Assembly (NCBI GenBank): GCA_045626925.1
Contig: JAZUQZ010000022.1
Span: forward strand, 1 to 47,111
Length of the DNA stretch: 47,111 nt
Source of the DNA: Aphodoplasma sp045626925
GTDB taxonomy: Bacteria; Bacillota; Clostridia; UBA1381; UMGS1253
Direction: 5' to 3'
The notes under the pieces are model-generated. The model saw only the letters and a list, made by a program, of their open reading frames with translations. It did no database searches and had not been told where the DNA came from. The translations under genes and the position numbers were made by a program. Shown one piece after another: positions 1 to 8,434 of this stretch. Each line of letters starts with the position of its first letter. The first letter of the stretch is position 1.

Positions 1-1151
<1,151 letters not shown>

Positions 1152-1330
1152 AAATATTCGATCATTTAATTAGCTCATTTTGCTGACATTTTGTCAGGTG
1201 CAAAGCTTATGCTTTGCGTTTTAACTCAAATTTTTGACAAGTTTCCTTGTTTGGTCATCACTGTTCAATTTTCAATGTCCAATGTCCCTTTTTGGCTTGA
1301 TTTTTTCCTTGTGCTCATAAGCGACGGATA
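1152..1330 (-). other. rRNA leader, non-coding
   Basis: Transcribed leader between the promoter and mature 16S. It contains short direct repeats (GGACATTGGACATTG on the minus strand, about 1274-1290). It also has a hairpin GCAAAGC..GCTTTGC (about 1200-1219) and a TGACA..TGTCA inverted repeat (about 1181-1198). These are likely pre-rRNA processing or antitermination structures. No gene is visible. Confidence 0.6.
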
Positions 1331-1332
1331 TT

Positions 1333-1361
1333 AGTATATCATCTTATTTTACCTTTGTCAA
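1333..1361 (-). promoter_or_regulatory. rRNA operon promoter with A-rich UP-like element
   Basis: On the minus strand a perfect -35 TTGACA (1356-1361) is separated by 17 nt from -10 TATACT (1333-1338). Upstream of the -35, about 1362-1390, the minus strand is a run of A-tracts like an UP element. This is what is expected of a strong rRNA promoter. It lies about 180 nt upstream of the 16S 5' end. Confidence 0.9.
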
Positions 1362-1441
1362 CACTTTTTTTAATTTTTTTTGCCTTTTTTTCTTTTCTCC
1401 CCTACTTTTTTCTTCCTATTTTATATATGGGAATTATCCCC

Positions 1442-1470
1442 TTGACATGCTTGCACATTTCACTTATAAT
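1442..1470 (+). promoter_or_regulatory. Consensus SigA promoter of the DUF4430 lipoprotein gene
   Basis: TTGACA (1442-1447), 17-nt spacer, TATAAT (1465-1470): both hexamers perfect. It lies 35 nt upstream of the chosen start codon and divergent from the rRNA promoter. Confidence 0.9.
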
Positions 1471-1505
1471 ATTCTAAACATAAAAATATGAAAGGACTAT
1501 TCATT

Positions 1506-1892
1506 ATGAAAAAATTTTTACTTGTTTTTACAATCTCACTTACTATCATCCTTGCTTGTGCGTGCGGCAAAACCTCTACCCCAACAAATGTAATCGTCAA
1601 AATAAACTCTGACTCTTATACATTAAATGCGGCTATAACGCTTACTGACGCAAATCCAACCGCCGCAGATGCCATAATCGCCGCATGTCAAAAAGACAAA
1701 ATAGCATACACAGTAAACAACGGGCTTTTCGATGGTTTTGCCGGCATAAAATCGGTTTATAACGAAGAAGGCTGGCTGTTGTATATAAACGACATTCTTG
1801 CCGAAGTAGGAGCAGAACAAACAACAATCAAAGAAGCCGATGTCGTTGAGTTTCGTTATGTGAACTATAACGAAGCATTTGGTATGCAATAA
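1506..1892 (+). CDS. Small DUF4430-domain lipoprotein
   Basis: 128-residue exported protein. A lysine-rich N-terminus and hydrophobic segment end in a cysteine-containing LACAC stretch, suggesting a lipoprotein signal. The remaining ~100 residues fit the DUF4430 (transcobalamin C-terminal-like) fold: a TAADAIIAACQ helix, a G-F-G-I-K-S turn, the family's characteristic GWLLYIND strand, and a closing ADVVEFRYV strand. An in-frame ATG at 1488 lies before the AAAGGA ribosome binding site (1491-1496), so translation most likely starts at 1506. In other proteins this domain is attached to adhesins or cobalamin-binding modules. Here it is alone, so the ligand is unknown. The gene is monocistronic, with its own consensus promoter and terminator. 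Confidence 0.8.
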   Translation: MKKFLLVFTISLTIILACACGKTSTPTNVIVKINSDSYTLNAAITLTDANPTAADAIIAACQKDKIAYTVNNGLFDGFAGIKSVYNEEGWLLYINDILAEVGAEQTTIKEADVVEFRYVNYNEAFGMQ

Positions 1893-1904
1893 AAACACTC
1901 TCAA

Positions 1905-1936
1905 AAAGGCCAAGTATATGCTTGGTCTTTTTTTGT
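1905..1936 (+). terminator. Rho-independent terminator
   Basis: Stem AAAGGCCAAG / CTTGGTCTTT (1905-1914 and 1921-1930, one G-U pair) with loop TATATG, followed by a T-run. It ends the DUF4430 lipoprotein transcript. Confidence 0.9.
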
Positions 1937-1965
1937 TGGGACATACACCAAAAGGCTGCTTTGCT

Positions 1966-1973
1966 CATATAAT
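1966..1973 (+). promoter_or_regulatory. Candidate SigE/SigK-type -10 element for sigK
   Basis: CATATAAT lies 38 nt upstream of the sigK start and resembles the mother-cell -10 consensus CATACAAT. The -35 region (about 1941-1950, ACATACACCA) is only a loose match. This placement is an inference from motif and gene identity. Confidence 0.4.
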
Positions 1974-2010
1974 GTAAACATCTGATTTTGCACTATAGGA
2001 GCGTGGATGT

Positions 2011-2718
2011 ATGTTTTCGTTTATATTTGAGTTTTTTTCAAATTTACTTTTTCGCATTTTCCTTCATGGTTATGTATCAAACAATTTTTCCTTTCCAAAG
2101 CCACTTAGCGCCCAAGAAGAACGCGAATATTTGCTAAAATGCCGCAACGGTGACGAATCTGCCCGTGCTGCCCTTATAGAACACAATCTTCGTCTTGTAG
2201 CTCATATTGTTAAAAAGTATTCGCCTACCGCAGGAAATGATGCCGACGATTTAATTTCAATAGGAACTATAGGTCTTATAAAAGCAATAGATAGCTTTGA
2301 CGAAACAAAAAATATCCGCCTTGCTACATATGCATCGCGATGTATTGCAAACGAAATTCTTATGGTTATGCGCAGTTCAAAAAACAAGCAACGCGAAACA
2401 TCACTCCACGAGCCAATCGGCACCGACAGTGAAGGCAATACAATTTCTCTTTTGAATATTATTTATAATGATGAAGAAAATATTGATGATGACATTTTAT
2501 TAAAAATGCAAGTTTCAAAATTGCATGATGCAATCCAAAAAAGCCTCACCCCACGCGAAAAGCGCGTTCTTGCACTACGCTACGGACTAGGCTCAAACGA
2601 AGCTATAACCCAACGCGAAATCGCAAAACTTCTAAATATTTCGCGTTCATATGTGTCACGAATAGAAACAAAAGCAATCGACAAACTTCGTAATGAATTT
2701 GAAATTAGCGATTTATAA
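2011..2718 (+). CDS. sigK: RNA polymerase sporulation sigma factor SigK (pro-SigK)
   Basis: 235-residue sigma-70 family protein that directs late mother-cell transcription during sporulation. The N-terminal ~24 residues are hydrophobic (FSFIFEFFSNLLFRIFL) and match the membrane-inserting pro-sequence that SpoIVFB removes. Next come the PLSAQEEREYL and LIEHNLRLVAHIVKKY region-2 motifs, DLISIGTIGLIKAIDSF (2.2), and TLATYA/RCIANEIL-like 2.4. The C-terminal region 4.2 helix-turn-helix is QREIAKLLNISRSYVSRIE. The length equals that of intact SigK. The reading frame is uninterrupted, so no skin-type element splits it. The ribosome binding site TAGGAG lies about 9 nt upstream of the ATG. Confidence 0.93.
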   Translation: MFSFIFEFFSNLLFRIFLHGYVSNNFSFPKPLSAQEEREYLLKCRNGDESARAALIEHNLRLVAHIVKKYSPTAGNDADDLISIGTIGLIKAIDSFDETKNIRLATYASRCIANEILMVMRSSKNKQRETSLHEPIGTDSEGNTISLLNIIYNDEENIDDDILLKMQVSKLHDAIQKSLTPREKRVLALRYGLGSNEAITQREIAKLLNISRSYVSRIETKAIDKLRNEFEISDL

Positions 2719-2807
2719 TGTGTTTTTGTGCTTTTCATCTAATACATAAAATTTTCTCCCATTTTATGTTAAAAATAAAACAATTTTTAAAGTTATGAAA
2801 TTTTATC

Positions 2808-2836
2808 TTGCAAAAATTGCATTATTGTGTTAAAAT
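2808..2836 (+). promoter_or_regulatory. SigA promoter of the aminotransferase
   Basis: TTGCAA (2808-2813), 17-nt spacer, TAAAAT (2831-2836), upstream of the aspartate aminotransferase ribosome binding site. Confidence 0.65.
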
Positions 2837-2911
2837 ATAGGCATTTAGATGCCAGAAAAGAATTTTTTATATATTCTAAATTCAAAAAAACTACTGTGGA
2901 GGGAATTTTTT

Positions 2912-4099
2912 ATGAGTTTTATAGCAAAAAAAGCAAGCACAATAAGCCCATCGGCTACGCTTGCGATTGACTCAAAATTTAAAAGCATGAAGGCACAAGG
3001 CCTTGATGTAGTTGGCTTTGGTGCAGGCGAGCCCGACTTTGATACACCACAGCATATAAAAGATGCAGCAATCGATGCCATAAATGCAGGAAAGACAAAA
3101 TATACGCCTGCATCCGGTACACCCGAGCTAAAACAAGCAATTTGTCGCAAATTTAAACGCGATAACGGACTCGATTATGACACATCGAATATAGTCGTAT
3201 CAAACGGTGCAAAGCATTCTCTTGTAAATATTTTCATGACCATTTGTAACCCGGGCGACGAGGTTATAATTCCTTCGCCATATTGGGTAAGTTATCCGGA
3301 AATGGTAAAGCTTGCCGATGGTGTGCCTGTTACTCTTGTGACGGAAGAAAAAAACGGCTTCAAATTTTCTGTAGATGACTTAAAAGCAGCAATTACTCCA
3401 AAAACGCGAGCAATTGTAATAAATTCTCCAAGCAATCCAACAGGTATGTTATACACAGAGAGCGAGCTTCGTGCTATTGCAGAGGTTGCAGTAGAGCATA
3501 ATATATATGTTGTTTCTGATGAAATATACGAGCATTTGACATATGGCAAAAAACACATAAGCATCGCTTCCTTTAATGACGAAATCCGCAATTTGACAAT
3601 TATTGTAAATGGCGTGTCAAAAACCTATGCCATGACGGGTTGGAGAATTGGGTACACTGCATCAAATGCGGCAATTGCAAAGGTTATGTCAAATATTCAG
3701 AGTCACGCAACATCAAACCCTAACACAATCGCACAAGCAGCAGCAATATGCGCTCTTGACGGTCCTGTGGAAACGGTTGAGATGATGAAAAAAGCATTTG
3801 AAGAACGCCGCAATTATATGGTGGAGCGCATAAATTCAATAAATGGTGTGTCATGCCTAAAGCCTGACGGAGCATTTTATGTTATGATGAATATTAAAGA
3901 GCTCTTTGGCAGAGAGATTGGCGGAATAAAAATAGAAAGCAGCGACGATTTTGCAAATGCATTCCTTGAAAAAGCAAAGGTTGCAGTTGTGCCGGGTAGC
4001 GGTTTCGGTGCAGATGGATATGTTCGCTGGTCATATGCAACAAGTATGGAAAATATCAAAGAAGGACTTGACAGACTCGAAAAGTTTTTAAACATGTAA
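2912..4099 (+). CDS. Pyridoxal-phosphate aspartate aminotransferase (class I)
   Basis: 395-residue fold-type I aminotransferase that moves the amino group between aspartate (or a related amino acid) and 2-oxoglutarate. Visible family signatures are GAGEPDFDTP near residue 38, NSPSNPTG (Asn175) and SDEIYEHL (Asp203). The PLP-binding Lys237 sits in NGVSKTYAMTGWRIGY, and the C-terminal YVRWSYA carries the substrate-carboxylate arginine. An upstream in-frame ATG at 2849 has no ribosome binding site, while GGAGGG at 2898-2903 precedes 2912, and family proteins start at MSF-like residues. It belongs to the AspB/AspC subgroup Ib. Precise substrate preference cannot be read from sequence. The next gene follows 32 nt downstream and may be cotranscribed. 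Confidence 0.9.
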   Translation: MSFIAKKASTISPSATLAIDSKFKSMKAQGLDVVGFGAGEPDFDTPQHIKDAAIDAINAGKTKYTPASGTPELKQAICRKFKRDNGLDYDTSNIVVSNGAKHSLVNIFMTICNPGDEVIIPSPYWVSYPEMVKLADGVPVTLVTEEKNGFKFSVDDLKAAITPKTRAIVINSPSNPTGMLYTESELRAIAEVAVEHNIYVVSDEIYEHLTYGKKHISIASFNDEIRNLTIIVNGVSKTYAMTGWRIGYTASNAAIAKVMSNIQSHATSNPNTIAQAAAICALDGPVETVEMMKKAFEERRNYMVERINSINGVSCLKPDGAFYVMMNIKELFGREIGGIKIESSDDFANAFLEKAKVAVVPGSGFGADGYVRWSYATSMENIKEGLDRLEKFLNM

Positions 4100-4131
4100 C
4101 TTTTCTAATATAAATGCAAAGGAAAAAAGAT

Positions 4132-4383
4132 ATGAGATACACTTTTAAGCCAAAAGGCGTATGTGCGATGCAAATAAATTTTGAACTCGAAAATTCAATA
4201 ATCAAAGATGTAGAATTTGTCGGCGGTTGCAGTGGCAATACCCAAGGCGTTGCCAGACTTGTAAAGGGCAGAAATGTAAACGAAGTCATAAGCTCGCTTG
4301 AAGGAATAAAATGTGGTTTTAAAAACACATCGTGCCCTGACCAGCTTGCTCTTGCATTAAAAGAAGCACAAAAAGGCGCATAG
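4132..4383 (+). CDS. TIGR03905-type TSCPD domain protein
   Basis: 83-residue protein consisting of one TSCPD domain. The motif NTSCPDQLALAL near the C-terminus names the family, and MRYTFKPKGVCA and GGCSGNTQGVARL are typical of the stand-alone TIGR03905 group. The domain also occurs at the C-terminus of B12-dependent ribonucleotide reductases, where its cysteines may handle metal or thiols. The stand-alone version has no established function. The start at 4132 follows AAAGGA (4118-4123); an earlier ATG at 4114 precedes that site and is rejected. It ends 3 nt before the convergent apbE stop, with no obvious terminator between them. Confidence 0.85.
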   Translation: MRYTFKPKGVCAMQINFELENSIIKDVEFVGGCSGNTQGVARLVKGRNVNEVISSLEGIKCGFKNTSCPDQLALALKEAQKGA

Positions 4384-4386
4384 GGC

Positions 4387-5472
4387 CTACTTTGCAAACG
4401 AATACAAACTATCAACAATCTCCACATTACCTTTATCAAGGGTAGTGTGGATTTTTTTATTTTTGTCAATTATAACCGCATCATAGCCACACTCTTTTAC
4501 AAGTTTTATCGCAGAGTCTATATCAAGTATAAACGCGCTCGTCGAAAGCACATCTGCCTCCATAGAGCTTTGGCCTATAATCGTTACACTATCCACTTCC
4601 CCATTGTGCGGATATCCCGTTTTTGGATTGAAAATGTGATGATATAAGATTCCATCTTCTGTGAAATTTCGTTCATATGCACCCGATGTAACGACGCTCG
4701 TTTTGTCGCTTGCGCATATGGATACAATTGCGCAATATGAGCCTGAAGATGCAAACGGAGTCTGGATTCCTATTGTCCACTCCCCTTTTTTATTTGCGCC
4801 AAAAAACCTATTGACAAGTTTTTCCCCGGGCGTCACATTTTCACCCATAACACAAATATTGCCCCCAAGGTCTACAAGCGCCTTTTCACATCCCGCACTG
4901 TAAAGCGCATCGCACGCGCGGTCTGCTGCATATCCCTTTGCAATTGCTCCAAGGTCAAGAGCCATACCATCCTTTAAAAATGTAATCGTCTTGTTTTCTT
5001 CATCCAAAACAATATTTTTATATCCCGTGCGCAATAGTGCGTCATTTATTTCCTCCACAGACGGCACGCGCGGATTTCGAGAAATCGACCACAAATCCAA
5101 CACAGGCTTTAATGTGATATCAAACATACCATCACTCATATCGCTATATTTTTGTGCCGTTTTAATTATATAAAAAAGCTCATCGCTTACCTTTATCGGC
5201 ACATCTTTTGTTTTTATATTATTGATTTTTGAAATCTCACTTGTGTCAACATATGCGCTAAAGTTTTTTTCAACTTCGCTCACTTCATTTTTCGCATTTT
5301 CTGATGCAACAGCGCCATTTTTGCCATAGGCAGTTATGCTTGTATATGTATTTAGCGCAAAGCTCGTAGTTGTATGCTTTGCGCCCGTATACAAGTTTGT
5401 TATAATTGTGTATAATACTCCCGCAATTATAATAGCCGCTATAATATATTTTGTAAGATTTTTGAGCTTCAT
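4387..5472 (-). CDS. apbE: FAD:protein FMN transferase (ApbE family)
   Basis: 361-residue enzyme that attaches FMN covalently to a threonine or serine of target flavoproteins, using FAD and a divalent metal. One N-terminal transmembrane anchor (about 9-26) places it on the outer face of the membrane. Family motifs include SDGMFDITLKPVLDLW, MALDLGAIAKGYAAD, LVDLGGNI and HIFNPKTGYP. The metal-binding region is near MEADVLSTSAFIL. No flavinylated partner (RnfG/NqrC or an FMN-bind protein) is encoded in the window, so the substrate is elsewhere. The ATG overlaps the stop of the 40-codon ORF just upstream (ATGA), implying translational coupling. Confidence 0.92.
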   Translation of the reverse strand: MKLKNLTKYIIAAIIIAGVLYTIITNLYTGAKHTTTSFALNTYTSITAYGKNGAVASENAKNEVSEVEKNFSAYVDTSEISKINNIKTKDVPIKVSDELFYIIKTAQKYSDMSDGMFDITLKPVLDLWSISRNPRVPSVEEINDALLRTGYKNIVLDEENKTITFLKDGMALDLGAIAKGYAADRACDALYSAGCEKALVDLGGNICVMGENVTPGEKLVNRFFGANKKGEWTIGIQTPFASSGSYCAIVSICASDKTSVVTSGAYERNFTEDGILYHHIFNPKTGYPHNGEVDSVTIIGQSSMEADVLSTSAFILDIDSAIKLVKECGYDAVIIDKNKKIHTTLDKGNVEIVDSLYSFAK

Positions 5473-5591
5473 TTGTTTTGCTCCTTTTTTAAATCAAAAC
5501 GAATCATTCCTATTATAATCGATACGATATTAAACGCCTCTGTCAAAACGCTAAAAACAAAACCGCCAAGGCCAAAAAGTTGCGCAATCAT
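5469..5591 (-). CDS. 40-residue hydrophobic small protein coupled to apbE
   Basis: Short ORF MIAQLFGLGGFVFSVL..IGMIRFDLKKEQNK with a hydrophobic stretch of about 28 residues and a lysine-rich C-terminus. Predicted single-pass membrane peptide. Support for expression: an AAGGGG ribosome binding site 8 nt before its ATG, a near-consensus promoter just upstream (5629-5657), and a four-base ATGA overlap with apbE. It lies between the promoter and apbE, so it must be transcribed with it. I do not recognise a family. It could be a partner or membrane tether for ApbE, or merely a leader peptide that controls apbE translation. Confidence 0.6.
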   Translation of the reverse strand: MIAQLFGLGGFVFSVLTEAFNIVSIIIGMIRFDLKKEQNK

Positions 5592-5628
5592 AAATTTATC
5601 CCCTTAATTTTATCAAAATATCGCTATT

Positions 5629-5657
5629 ATTGTAGCATATGCACCCATTTGTGTCAA
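5629..5657 (-). promoter_or_regulatory. Promoter of the small ORF-apbE transcript
   Basis: Minus strand TTGACA (5652-5657), 17 nt, TACAAT (5629-5634). It lies 38 nt upstream of the small ORF start. Confidence 0.85.
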
Positions 5658-5664
5658 GGCGACA

Positions 5665-5697
5665 AAAAAGAGTCCGCCCACTTGCGAACTCTTTTAA
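5665..5697 (-). terminator. Terminator of upp
   Basis: Minus-strand stem AAAAGAGTTCGC / GCGGACTCTTTT (5684-5695 and 5666-5677, one G-U pair), loop of 6, followed by T residues. It lies just after the upp stop codon. Confidence 0.85.
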
Positions 5698-5705
5698 AAA
5701 AACAA

Positions 5706-6335
5706 TTAAATTGTACCAAAAAGTCTATCGCCTGCATCGCCAAGGCCCGGAACAATATATCCGTTTTCGTTAAGTTTCTCGTCTAATGCACCACAGAAAA
5801 TCTCAACATCGGGATGTGCCTTTCTTACTGTTTCAACACCCTCCGGCGCAGCGATCATGCACATAAGCTTGATGCGTTGTGCGCCACGCTTTTTAATAAA
5901 ATCAATCGCAGCTGCACTACTGCCACCTGTAGCAAGCATCGGGTCAAGAACAAGCACCTGACGCTCTTTAATATCTGGTGGTAGCTTGCAATAATATTCA
6001 ACAGGCTCAAGTGTTTCATGGTCACGATAAAGTCCAATATGTCCAACCTTTGCCGCAGGTATAAGACTCATAAGCGCGTCAACCATGCCAAGTCCTGCAC
6101 GCAATATCGGTACAAGCGCAACCTGTTTATCAATAAACTTGCCAACAGTTTTTGTCATTGGTGTTTCTACCTCATTTTCAACAAGGTCTAAATCGCGTGT
6201 TGCTTCATATCCCATAAGAAGTGCTATTTCATATGCAAGCTCGCGGAAATCTTTTACAGATGTATTTTTATCGCGAAGCATCGAAATTTTGTGTACTATA
6301 AGCGGGTGGTCCATAATGTGTACATTTTTATCCAT
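5706..6335 (-). CDS. upp: Uracil phosphoribosyltransferase
   Basis: 209-residue cytoplasmic enzyme converting uracil and PRPP to UMP in pyrimidine salvage. The family is evident from VHIMDHPLIVHKISMLRDK at the N-terminus and VALVPILRAGLGMVDAL. The PRPP-binding loop is VLVLDPMLATGGSS, and the uracil-binding C-terminal YIVPGLGDAGDRLFGT is present. A longer frame open to 6449 would overlap the upstream gene. The start at 6335 has GAAGGAAAAAAG upstream and gives the standard family length. Its own promoter and terminator make it monocistronic. Confidence 0.96.
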   Translation of the reverse strand: MDKNVHIMDHPLIVHKISMLRDKNTSVKDFRELAYEIALLMGYEATRDLDLVENEVETPMTKTVGKFIDKQVALVPILRAGLGMVDALMSLIPAAKVGHIGLYRDHETLEPVEYYCKLPPDIKERQVLVLDPMLATGGSSAAAIDFIKKRGAQRIKLMCMIAAPEGVETVRKAHPDVEIFCGALDEKLNENGYIVPGLGDAGDRLFGTI

Positions 6336-6368
6336 CTTTTTTCCTTCTTTCATCTTTATTTGTATAAA

Positions 6369-6397
6369 ATTATACAATAAATGAAAGTTTTTGTCTA
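6369..6397 (-). promoter_or_regulatory. Promoter of upp
   Basis: Minus strand TAGACA (6392-6397), 17 nt, TATAAT (6369-6374), 33 nt upstream of the upp start. Confidence 0.75.
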
Positions 6398-6435
6398 TAG
6401 CTTTTAGAAAAATATATTTTTTGTAATAAACTATA

Positions 6436-7632
6436 TCATTTTGCATCATAAAGCAATCTTATTGCCTGATATGCATAAAGCGCCGCCCCAAACGGCAAAG
6501 CTTTTTCATCGAACATAACTTCTTCGTTATGCATAGGCCGACCGGCCGTCTCATTTTCTTTTTTCATCTCTGCACCAATCATTAAATATGCACACGGTAC
6601 CTCTTTACAATAATATGCAAAATCCTCCGAGCCCATTGCGCCCTCATCGATTGTCAATACACTATCTTTACCAAATAGTTCAATGCTGTATTGCAATGCA
6701 GCGTTTATGAAATTGTCATCATTTTTCAACGGCGGCGCATATGCAACAAGCTCCGTTTTGGCACTTGCACAAAATGCCGTCGCAACAGCTTGTGCGATTT
6801 GTTTGATTCTTTCCATTATTTTTTTTGAAAGCTCCTCATCAAATGTGCGGATTGTACCCTCCATAACTGCCGTGCCTGGTATAACATTTGCCATATCGCC
6901 GCCACAAAATTTTCCCACAGTAATGATAACAGGGGTTTTCGCCGCAATTTCTCTTGTGACAAGGCCTTGGAGTGCTAAATAAATGTGCGTCGCCACATTT
7001 ATCGGGTCAATTCCGCTCTCAGGCATAGAGCCATGACACCCAATGCCGACTATAGTTATACGAAAAATTGTACAACTTGCCATAAGCAAGCCTTTGGCGC
7101 ATATAACTGTATTTGTCGGCGTTTGGGAGTGCACATGAAGCGCAAGCGCCACGCTTGGTCGAGGGTTTGTCAATACGCCTGCATCAATCATTGACCTTGC
7201 ACCGCCAAAGCCTTCCTCGTTTGGTTGGAACACAAGCTTTACACTGCCATTTATTTCATTTTGATATTCTTTCAAAAGCTCTGCCGCACCAAGCAGCATC
7301 GCAGTATGCATATCGTGACCGCACGCATGCATACTTTTGTTTTGTGAACTAAAATCAAGCCCTGTTTTTTCACAGATATTTAGTGCATCCATATCAGCAC
7401 GAAGCAAAACGCACGCTCCGTCGTTTTTGCCGGCTATTTGTGCTACAATTCCACTTTGTATAATTTCTTTTGGTTCATAGCCCATTTTTATGAGCCTGTT
7501 TTTGACATACTGTGTCGTTTGTGGCAGAGTAAAGCCGACCTCCGGATTTTTGTGAAGCGTGCGTCTGTCTGTTATAATTTGTTCCTTTATTTTATCCGCC
7601 GATTTTAAAATTTCATTTTTTAATGTGTTCAC
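6436..7632 (-). CDS. M20 family amidohydrolase (N-acyl amino acid hydrolase type)
   Basis: 398-residue metallopeptidase-fold enzyme of the M20D/hippurate hydrolase group, which deacylates N-acyl amino acids or amide-linked conjugates. Metal-binding motifs include LLRADMDAL, MHACGHDMHTAMLLGAA, FQPNEEGFGGARSMI (catalytic Glu-Glu) and LALHVH. A central lid domain covers about residues 190-300, and a final metal ligand sits in a PMHNEEVMFDE segment. Translation begins at a GTG (7632) preceded 7 nt earlier by GGTGGTG. The exact substrate is not deducible. No signal peptide, so cytoplasmic. Confidence 0.88.
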   Translation of the reverse strand: MNTLKNEILKSADKIKEQIITDRRTLHKNPEVGFTLPQTTQYVKNRLIKMGYEPKEIIQSGIVAQIAGKNDGACVLLRADMDALNICEKTGLDFSSQNKSMHACGHDMHTAMLLGAAELLKEYQNEINGSVKLVFQPNEEGFGGARSMIDAGVLTNPRPSVALALHVHSQTPTNTVICAKGLLMASCTIFRITIVGIGCHGSMPESGIDPINVATHIYLALQGLVTREIAAKTPVIITVGKFCGGDMANVIPGTAVMEGTIRTFDEELSKKIMERIKQIAQAVATAFCASAKTELVAYAPPLKNDDNFINAALQYSIELFGKDSVLTIDEGAMGSEDFAYYCKEVPCAYLMIGAEMKKENETAGRPMHNEEVMFDEKALPFGAALYAYQAIRLLYDAK

Positions 7633-7729
7633 ACAAATTCACCACCGATTATATTTTTTTATAATATAGTATTTGCCTATGCATATTTTATATACTGTTG
7701 TTCCACGCGCAAGGATATATATTTTCCAG

Positions 7730-7758
7730 TTGCGAAAAATATATATTTATGCTAAAAT
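7730..7758 (+). promoter_or_regulatory. Promoter of the ECF sigma/anti-sigma pair
   Basis: TTGCGA (7730-7735), 17 nt, TAAAAT (7753-7758). An imperfect inverted repeat TTGCC..GGCAA follows at 7771-7791, before the ribosome binding site. No clear ECF-type autoregulatory promoter is seen. Confidence 0.55.
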
Positions 7759-7819
7759 TATGTCATATTATTGCCTTTGTCATTATGGCAATATGATAAT
7801 TAAAAGGAGGTGATTGTTT

Positions 7820-8392
7820 GTGGAAGAACGCGAGCTTATACAAAAGAGTAAACATGGCGATTCGGATGCATTTGAAATGCTTATCACACCGCTTATGCAG
7901 GGCATTATAAGCCATGCGTATATGATGTTTCAAAACAGAGAAGATGCATTTGATATGGCACAGGAAACTTTTGTCAAGGCATTTATAAAAATTGGCACCT
8001 TTAACGAACAATCATCATTTAAAACATGGCTTTATAAAATTTTGACAAATGTATGCCTTGACGAGCTTCGAAAGCGCAAACGCCGTGCGCAAACGATTAG
8101 CCTCACAATCGACGATGATGATACAAAGCAGACGATGCTTGATATAGAAGACAATAGTTCAAATCCGCAACATAACGCGGAAAAAAACGAGCTCAGAAAA
8201 GCGATTGTAGATGCAATCGGCGAGCTTGAATATGAATATCGCACAGCGATTATATTGCGCGAGCTTGAAGGAATGAATTATAACGAAATTGCGTCGACAT
8301 TGGGCATATCGCTCGGCACAGTAAAATCGCGCATAAACCGTGCAAGAAATCAACTTCGAGAAAAACTTTTAAAATACAGGGAACTTTTATAA
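7820..8392 (+). CDS. ECF-type RNA polymerase sigma factor
   Basis: 190-residue sigma factor with only regions 2 and 4, typical of extracytoplasmic function sigmas (SigW-like). Region 2: NREDAFDMAQETFVKAFIKIGTF..FKTWLYKILTNVCLDELRKRKRR. Region 4: ELEGMNYNEIASTLGISLGTVKSRINRARNQLREKL. An acidic linker (DDDDTKQTMLDIEDNSS) joins them. The AAGGAGG at 7804-7810 fits a GTG start at 7820 (9-nt spacing) better than the TTG at 7814. A zinc-finger anti-sigma factor follows 42 nt downstream, so the pair probably responds to envelope stress. The regulon cannot be stated. Confidence 0.92.
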   Translation: MEERELIQKSKHGDSDAFEMLITPLMQGIISHAYMMFQNREDAFDMAQETFVKAFIKIGTFNEQSSFKTWLYKILTNVCLDELRKRKRRAQTISLTIDDDDTKQTMLDIEDNSSNPQHNAEKNELRKAIVDAIGELEYEYRTAIILRELEGMNYNEIASTLGISLGTVKSRINRARNQLREKLLKYRELL

Positions 8393-8434
8393 GCTTTTAT
8401 CGTCTTAATAACTATAAACATAAGGGGGATGTAT

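Noticed and set aside
7777..7791. 15-nt motif TTGTCATTATGGCAA also present at 18963-18977
   Set aside because: A shared 15-mer is close to chance for a window this size, and the contexts are unrelated.
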